A stretch of DNA of 64,000 bases from Argentina anserina (taxonomy: Eukaryota; Streptophyta; Magnoliopsida; Rosales; Rosaceae). This document shows positions 56,269-64,000 of this stretch, in pieces. The first letter of the stretch is position 1, and every line of letters starts with the position of its first letter. Made by a program: the position numbers and the translations under genes. Location of the stretch: NCBI RefSeq assembly GCF_933775445.1, contig NC_065877.1, positions 27,032,001-27,096,000 on the forward strand, written 5' to 3'. Under the pieces are notes generated by a model, which was not told where the DNA came from, made no database searches, and was given only the letters and a program-made list of their open reading frames with translations.

Positions 56269-59200
56269 TATTCCATTTTGATAATGTGTGAGACGAATAA
56301 TTTAATGAGTCAGTCAAGTAAGTCGAATCAATTTATCAAAGATCTTATCACTTAATTTAAAATACATATCAAACACAACTTGGCCAAATTTATATTTCAT
56401 ATATTGACAAACAAATGAATGTACAAAATTTAGCACCCGGACAAGCTTAAAATTTTGTATGCATCGCAAGGTGTACACATGCTGTGTTTAGGACTATATA
56501 GCGAAGTAGTTGCATATCATGTCAATTAAAATCAACCCTCTATCCAATATATATGTAATGAAGGAGATTGGTCACTGTAGACGATAGCTAGATAGCTAGC
56601 TAGGTTGATCATATATCACCTCTGATGCGTGCATATGGTGTCTGGCCATTGTGTACACGATCCAATTAACGTACAATAATTTAGTGGCAGTTCTTCATTG
56701 AGAGAATAATGTCAAGTTCTTAAAATATTAGTAGTTACTATTATGTTTTTAGCTTTGAGAAAACTAATGTGTCCGATCGATAAATCACATTAAGTATAAA
56801 CTAGTTCAAATAGTATCAGGTTATCTCTATGGTGGCCTGGTACGTGGGATTAAATTCTCCAAATTAAGAAGCTAGGGCTTAATCTCTCCAAAACCATCTG
56901 AACATAACCATTCACATGCATCAGCAATATATTAAAACAAATTTATGTATGCAAATGAGCACCTGCACGAAATTGTGAATGAAATGAACAGAATTAAGAA
57001 CGAGTGAACGACCATATGGAATAGACTATCCAACAGTGATATTTGATCACGCCTCTAATTATTGGGTTTCACACGTTGAACAGCAGCAGTGCTTCTTACG
57101 CCACTCGACCTATATATCTCGATCACAATTTCGATTCACAAATAAGAAACAATAATGAATGGACCAAGCTTTGCCTTTGCCATTACCTAAAGCTAGAGAG
57201 ACTAAAATTATTGCACTACTACATTATCGATCGATCATCATGAAAGAGACCCATGATTTAATTTTCCAAGTGATTATAATGAAAGAGACTGCCGCTAATG
57301 AGCAAAAACACACAGCTTGCCAGAATAGATTGGCAACCCACCTAAAGAGAGTTGTTTCTTTCACAAAAACAAGGACCAAATTGGTTCCTCTTAATCTGAA
57401 GCAACCAAATACCTATGCCACAAGTACTTCACATGGCAGATATCAATCTTCTAGTCCATATTATTTTATATGCATGCTTCACATGCATTCTAAGGCAACG
57501 ACAAGTTTGTCATCAATCTCTGGTTACAGAAGTATGGAACAAACCTGGGTGTAATCACTAACGAGTATTTATGAAATGAGGGAAGAACTCAACACGTTGC
57601 GCTTTAATTAGGTGGGTTGTTTAATTGTTCGATCATTTGGGTGCATGCAGTTGCAGTGGTTGGATCAGTTAATAGCATATGAACACATACATTTGACCTA
57701 CATATTTAAACAAAACCAAAGAATGAATGAAGCGTGAGCACGTAGGTGTGTATTCGAACATGTAAAACTATCAGAGCGTTCTAGTGTTAGGATTGAACGC
57801 AACCGCCCTACAATTTTGTTCCCTGTTTGCAGTGTGGGCTAGCTTATGGATTACGAGTTGATCAATTTGTTTATAAACTAAATTGAATTAATTATATATA
57901 TATATATATGGGGGGTTTTGCGAGTTTGTTAATTAGGTCAACCAGAGCAATTGGCATGCGTGTGTATTTGTTGACGTGGTGGCATGATAGGACTGAAACA
58001 GTGACATGGCGGCACAATCAGCACTGACGTGTTGCACACTACATAAAATCCAAGTAGATCACAACTAAATTCATCATTTAAAATGATTACTTATCTTTTC
58101 CATTGCTATTTTATTGTTTAGCTTTCTGCATGTAATTGCTTAGAATATTAGAGGTGTATTATTGTCTAGCCCCCTATGTCAAAAAAAGTGTCTCCGTAAT
58201 CTTGACATTTTGAAAATCATCACTTTCAATTATGTGTTTTCTTCGTCGCTTTGATTGGTTAGGCTACCATAGTGGTTGATTGAAAAGAAAAGGCAAATGA
58301 TTGATCATAGCTAGCTAAGAAGCTGGCCGGAATTATTAGTCTGAATGACACCTAGCATATATATTGCTGTTAAGATTTTGCAGTAGTTTCTGGTAAGATG
58401 TAGGGGATGGCCTTCGTTTTCAAAAGGACCAAAAAGAAAAGCAGGCCAAAAACACGAGTTTTTCCAACTTTTATGTGCTTAAATGATGTTTTGCCGAGTA
58501 ACCAGAACTTACTTGACCATTATGATATTGTCGAAATTCTCCGGACCTCTTCGTATATATTCTAAGGGTAGCTGGGTTGGTTTTGAGGTAAGATGAAAAA
58601 AATTCTAACCAGAGTGATATGGGGTTTGTTTTGGTTCATATCTATGAGACCTTTGTTCGTTCCGTTTTGGATTCTGGCCAATATGTGTTCCAACTTTTAA
58701 CTAATCAATCTCAACAAAGAAATGGATGCAAATCATACAATCATCACAAATAAATTACTCCTCTACTAATAATCAATTCAAAATATCTTGCACTAGGAGA
58801 AGTAGAGTTGACCCTCCCATCCAAATTTTGCCTACAAATAATTGTTATGTAGTAAATAATGGAGAACATATCTCTATGTTGATGTCGCCAGATCCATTGA
58901 TGTGAGCTTGGCAGAGGCTCATCACTCGAATAATTAACATTAGTTTATGCACTAAGATATGAAATCATGTTAGGACAGGGGTTAGTCAACAAGTTTAGAA
59001 GCTTAATTGTGTTACTTAGACAAGGGGGGGGGACTATTGGCAGCCATGCGGGCACATATTATATTTTGATTTGTAATAGCACAAAGTAAACAAGGTACTC
59101 ACAAAACTAATTAAGTACCTGAAGAGAATCGACATAATACTAGGACTGCACATATAAGTTGGATTTGAAACTCCAAGTCAGCATAGTTCAATGATACAGC

Positions 59201-59649
59201 TTTTACAAGTGGAAATCCAATGTAGGACATGTTGAGAAAAATGACCAACAAAGGCACCTCATTCCACTGAGAATGCTGGAATGCAATTCTATAGCATAAT
59301 GTTAATGCACAATTTAAACAGGTCAATACTAAGACTACCCTACAAAGGAAAAAAGTTAAACCAATTATAATTTATAAAACCAAAAACTTATTCACAGTAA
59401 ACATGTTTAAGTAATGTGTTCGTTCGTCCCAGCAAAAATGATGCACATGACCAGAGCCACTGTCCTTTCCGCCCAACTGGTTCGAAGAGTTGCTAGTTCC
59501 AATCACCATGATATCTATGATAGCAGCAATGCAGCAATGCAGTGGACGGCTTTCATGTCAATGCAGCTCGATTCCAAAAATTTTGGGGGCTTATTATGGC
59601 CCTCCCGTGACAGTGCATATACACAAACTACAATGTTAAGCTCCCTCTT
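56269..59649. other. Gene-free interval downstream of the lipase gene
   Basis: AT-rich, with short frames (57159-57554, 59111-59326 and others) that show no domains. The right few hundred bases may be 3' UTR of the lipase gene. A G-run at 59024-59032 and a (TA)n at about 57894-57909 are simple repeats. Confidence 0.45.
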
Positions 59650-62600
59650 CTATAATACTACATCTTCGATGGAAGCTGCTTCTTTCTCAAATTCTTTTAT
59701 CAGCTTCTCAATTCGCCTTCTATAGACTGGCATGAAGTGATCACTGATCATTGTTTGTGACAACCTCAGCTTACTGTACAGAGATCTTGGGGTAAGGAAA
59801 ATGCCAATCCTAGTTTCTTCTGGCTGCTCCTGCTGCTGCTCATCCGAGCCAGTGGAGCTAGGGCTGCCACTTTCACAATCGGCAGCATCACTATGTAGGG
59901 TAACAAGATGCATAATTTTACCTGCAGGGAAAAATCTGTGCGCTTCCTTCATTCCTGGAGAAGAGCTCTCCTGCTGGCCATTGCTTACCTCTGCAATTGC
60001 CGCTTCTTCTTCTTCCCTTATTGATGCTTCATTTTCTTCTTCCCTTCTTGCTGCTTCTTCTTCTTCCCTTATTTCTTTCGCAACATCTGGCTCCTCACCT
60101 TCTGTTCTATCATAAAGTTCATGCTCAAGTTGTTGCCACAATTCAACTTCAGTCATGCGATCTTCATGTCTATCATGGTCAACTTCATTACTGACATCCT
60201 TATCAGTAGCTGGATGAATCTCACCATCAGAAATAGAGCACTCTATCTCCGAAGTCCACTCCATACTTACAGATGTAGATACAGGAAGGTCAAGGCTTTC
60301 AATGACAGTTGAATTCTTCCTTGTCTTGGGAGACATAAGGAGAGGTTCAGAAGTCTCAATATGACCAGAAGAGGACTCCGCAGAATTTGCCTTGTCGTTT
60401 GAATTTGTATGGGCAGCTGAGGTTCTGTGACGAGGAGCCATGCAGTTCCATGATGATATCCGAAGATTAGGACGTGCCCACGCTGCCATGCTCTGAGCTC
60501 TTCTCATAACCACCTGTAAAACAGAAAGTTTTAAGAACCCATTTAAATTATTAAATACAACTTAATGTTAATTAGCGTTGTTTACTGCATCTCTAAGGCT
60601 TCAATAGCACAAATATCCACTCCAAACATTCACAATTGCACGGATTACAACGAAGGTTTCTTGGTCTCCACAGAAAAAAAACAGCTCTCCAAAAATACAA
60701 AGCCTGTATAGATTTTCAAAAATATAACTTACCTATTCATATACCTTTTTGACTCTCCTGGCATCATATCCATTTTGCAGTTTTGACTTAACAAAGCAAA
60801 AAGATTACAGTATGGTAAGTATGCTTTTCTTTAAAAAGATTCTTATAGTATGACTGATGTCCATACTATTAGGTGTATCTAAATTCACTTGTTATTCAAC
60901 TGACTGGGCAAGGAAGAACTCAAGCTGTTCGGCTCCGACTGCGTATTATATTATATTATATTATATTATATTATATTATATTATATTATATTATATTATA
61001 TTATACCTCTTCCCGTAAAAAATCAGTGACAAAAACAAATGGGAATGAATAGTTGGAGGCGATAAATGGTAGTTCAATTGAGATGTTAAAAAAAATAAAG
61101 TATTTAGGACATTGTTAAGTCCAAAAGCTTTTTCTTCAGACACAATGTTGTAGTCCAGTCTATGCAAAATAAATAAATTAAGAAAAGATTAAACATGTTG
61201 GACAACCACCGAGATGCTTAAGGAATTTAACTACCAACAATTTGATAAGAAAACTTATAGCTTCAGCAGGTAGATGTCATGAGAGATGATGAATAATTTG
61301 ATAGTATACAGTTGTCACAAGAAGCCAAGGAAATGAGATTAAAGGTAAGGGCGGTACCTGAGTACCATTGGAAACAGGGCGCAGAATTGCCCCTGCCCCT
61401 GCAACCGTTGCTTTAGCCGTGGCAATGGATGGAAGGCGTGAACCCAAAGCTGAAGCAGAACGATAGACAGTGCTAAGAATTCTTGTCTGCTCAATCTGAT
61501 TTCTCAGATCATTTAGCCAAGCAGATGCAGTTACCTGTAAAAATTTACAAAACACTGTCAGATAATGTTCCAACACTTATACCAAGCATGCATGGTTTTC
61601 AACTACCCAACAAGCCCGAGAACCCACTGATTGCATCATAAAGATGTTTCGGCACACTTGTCTAAGATCTTATGAAATCTCAAGAAAATTTGGGCCATGC
61701 AATGGTTTTTCTTTAGAACTCCACAAACAGAGAAAGAGCATATCTGAATATAGCAAACCTATGAACAAGGAACCGCGGGAGTGGGAACATGTGTGGAAGG
61801 GCCAAACAACACAATGAAAATCCTTTTAACAACAACAATACACTTCAGTAAAACAAAATTACCCCACTCGATTTATAAAGAAACTAAACAGATAAGTCCC
61901 CACATGATACAACATCAATATACCAACACATTCTGGGCAAGCTGCTAATTAACCTTAATTAACCTCTAGCCACATTAAGAAACAGCAGAACACAGAAATA
62001 TTCATCATTGAATTCAAGAGCATAACCTCAGCACGTAAATCATCCACTGAAGCGGCAGAGAAGGTGGGCACTAAGTCGGCACCATTAACAACGGAAGTAA
62101 TAAAATTAACACCTGATTCCGCCAATTCCCAGGTCATACAGGCAGCTGCATTACATACAGAGTTAGCACCAAGCATAAAGGAAAAGACCATGTGGTTTTC
62201 TCAAGATTAAAAAAAAAAACATCAGAGAAAAATTCATTACAGAGGTGAAACTATTGCGTGGAATCAGTAGTATGAAAGGGGACCCCACATGATTGACACA
62301 TTGATTTTATATTAGTTATGACAAGTAGCGAAAACAAACCTGGAGCAAATGTCACACAAGTGGTTGTTGCAAGTTCTTTTTGTTCACGCAATATATATGT
62401 CAGAAGTGCTGCAGTGCCTCCACCCAAAGAATGTCCTACAATCTGTTTATAACCATTAAGACTTTAATAAGAAGGAAAAAAGTGGCGAAATTGTAAGAGG
62501 GGAGGGAGAACTCTACTTGTGACTGATACTGCCATGTCATTATATTTCAAAAATCAAGCATCCTTCATATTAAACTATATAAGCCAATCTTTGTAAGCTT

Positions 62601-64000
62601 TTTATTACCAGTAAAGCAGTACAACAGATGTATCTTATCTTATAGCCCGGATATGGGACCTCCAACGTTAAGTGTGTGTCAAGAGGCTAGAATACTAAAA
62701 GAGAGTAACGATCCATATCTGATAAACATGTCGATAATCATATACTTGACAAGAGTACCTAGCTACCCCATATATAGAGCGCCTTTGAGATGATCACACA
62801 ACTGAACATGAATAAAATGTACTGTCACAAAATGTTTCAAAGGCAATAACTCTGGCGTTTTCTAGGAAAAAAACAACTGCACACATATTCACAAGATACA
62901 AAAAACCAGAACGCATTGATGCAGTCATCAAAATAATCTTCATTAAAAGGAACGCTTGTTGAATTACTAATATGATTAGTATCACTATCTAACATCCGAT
63001 CAATGACATTACCTTAAGTTCATAGTCAGGATATTGGTCAAGAGCTTCTAAAAGACACGGTTTTGCAAGCTTTGCTATCCACGTTGCAGCTGCAACCATT
63101 CCACAATGTGCATAGCCCAAAACTAGATCACTGACCCCACCCTCATTCACAACACTATGATGGAAAGGTACAACAGCCCCTGTTGCTGCTGTCAAAGTGT
63201 CCTTGATACTATGAGTTCCACGAATTAACAAGAGAAAGCATTTTTGGTTATGATCAACTATAATCGTAAAAGCAGGCTTCAAGATCTGCACAAGTACACA
63301 CAGAATACACATCACAGTGAGTAACAGAGAGAATCATGAAATCATTCAAGGCAGTGATGAACTATCAATAACGGTAGCAAAATTAGAGTTGAAACAAGAC
63401 TAACTCCTGCTTTGGGTTCCTGAAGAAGAACATTCTCTTCGGAATAACCGGTCTCCTCTAAAAACAAAGGAAACGGCTTCTTCGAAAAATGCCAACAGAG
63501 TGTCAATAAATTCAAGAGGGGCTTAAGTTCCTCCAAAATTGCAGGCCCTGTTAACTGTTGGCTCTCTTCTCCACCGAATACACCATCAACCAGTAAGTTT
63601 CCCTACAACAATAATCATCAGGCATCACTCTTCCATACAAAAAATCAGCATTGCCTTGGTCTAACCACACAACTCAAATGTCATCCACCGAGTCAAATAT
63701 CATCAGAGTCAGAGTAAAAAGCCAGACCTGCCTCTTGAGGAGGAAGCTGATGCCGAAAGCCAAGTCGCCAATGGGCCACTTGCCGAGAGTCTCGGAGTAA
63801 GTGAACCTCAGAGTCTCAGACAACGTGGAAATCGTCTCCAGCCACGTGGCCGGCGCCTGAATTAACCTATTGGAAACACGGTCAATCCCCAGAAGCGGCC
63901 GATTGGGCAAGCCATCACCGCTTCTATCGTCGTCGTCGTCGTCGTCATCGGCGGCGCCGGTCTGTAACTTGCGGTTCAATGTGTAGTACAAGAGAGCAGC
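59650..64000 (-). CDS. Class 3 (mono/diacylglycerol-type) lipase, 5' end off window
   Basis: An alpha/beta-hydrolase with an N-terminal Lipase3_N region, closely like the Arabidopsis At3g14075-type proteins (recollection). Exons (minus strand) are 64000-63728 (partial), 63602-63405, 63285-63013, 62442-62340, 62145-62027, 61534-61358 and 60513-59650. All introns are GT-AG with consistent phases, giving 668 codons in view. Only a short N-terminal leader should be missing. Landmarks are LIQAPATWLETISTLSETLR, RGTHSIKDTLTAATGA, the nucleophile elbow GHSLGGGTAAL (Ser253 counted from the window edge), NGADLVPTFS (likely Asp) and GKIMHLVT (likely His). The C-terminal half adds an acidic, Glu-rich coiled-coil-like segment and ends with a conserved FLTPRSLYSKLRLSQTMISD block. 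An eight-residue Asp run near the start comes from a trinucleotide repeat. It appears intact. The natural substrate is unknown. Confidence 0.92.
60943..61005. repeat. (TATTA)n pentanucleotide microsatellite in a lipase intron
   Basis: About 12 perfect TATTA units lie inside the intron between the last two lipase exons (61357-60514). A likely polymorphic marker. Confidence 0.97.
63927..63951 (-). repeat. Trinucleotide repeat encoding an Asp run
   Basis: A (CGT)n tract on the plus strand, interrupted near its right end, encodes eight consecutive Asp residues in the first visible lipase exon. It is coding and in frame, so length variation would change the protein by whole residues. Confidence 0.9.

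Noticed and set aside
57159..57554. 131-codon plus-strand frame
   Set aside because: Low-information composition without motifs, in gene-free AT-rich DNA; considered a chance frame.
59111..59326. 71-codon hydrophobic frame below the lipase gene
   Set aside because: Could be 3' UTR or chance; no start context, intron signals or recognisable membrane-protein family.

Overview
This is nuclear DNA of a flowering plant, almost certainly a eudicot. Host genes have GT-AG introns in an AT-rich background. Both RNA genes are nuclear tRNA-Ser(GCU). The mobile elements are typical plant families: Copia, CACTA, hAT, Mutator-like, PIF/Harbinger and foldback MITEs. Protein resemblance makes me suspect a rosid, perhaps Rosaceae, but the sequence alone does not prove it.

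Layout. 1-12.75 kb is repeats: a deleted hAT element (1217-1848), then a degenerate Ty1/copia retrotransposon (3016-12748, 5-bp target duplication) with a non-autonomous CACTA transposon (3906-7496, 3-bp duplication) nested in its 5' leader. 13.3-17.3 kb is an intact 8-exon, 914-codon type-2 13-lipoxygenase gene on the minus strand. 17.5-33.4 kb is a gene-poor archive of DNA transposons, several with exact or near-exact target duplications. These are a Mutator-like element, a Harbinger MITE, two hAT elements, a Pack-MULE-like element carrying internal GC-rich sequence, foldback MITEs and a minisatellite.

33.4-41.0 kb is the second gene-rich part: a small basic protein (minus), tRNA-Ser (minus), an uninterrupted CSTF77-like gene (plus) and an uninterrupted subtilase gene (minus). 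41-53 kb is again mostly decayed sequence: F-box fragments, a virus- or retroelement-like block with promoter-like features that is split by a hAT insertion, a LINE-type zinc-knuckle remnant, another hAT element and a second identical tRNA-Ser. 53-64 kb holds a DUF1677 gene (minus), two more MITEs and a class 3 lipase gene (minus, seven exons visible) whose 5' end runs off the window.

The host genes are unrelated single plant genes, not an operon or pathway cluster. Plastid oxylipin synthesis (LOX), mRNA 3'-end processing (CSTF77-like), apoplastic proteolysis (subtilase) and lipid hydrolysis (lipase) simply sit in one neighbourhood. I found no novel multi-gene system. The most interesting objects are the probable CSTF77 retrogene, the two sequence-carrying transposons, the nested insertions with readable target duplications, and the unclassified promoter-bearing remnant at 45.7-46.8 kb.
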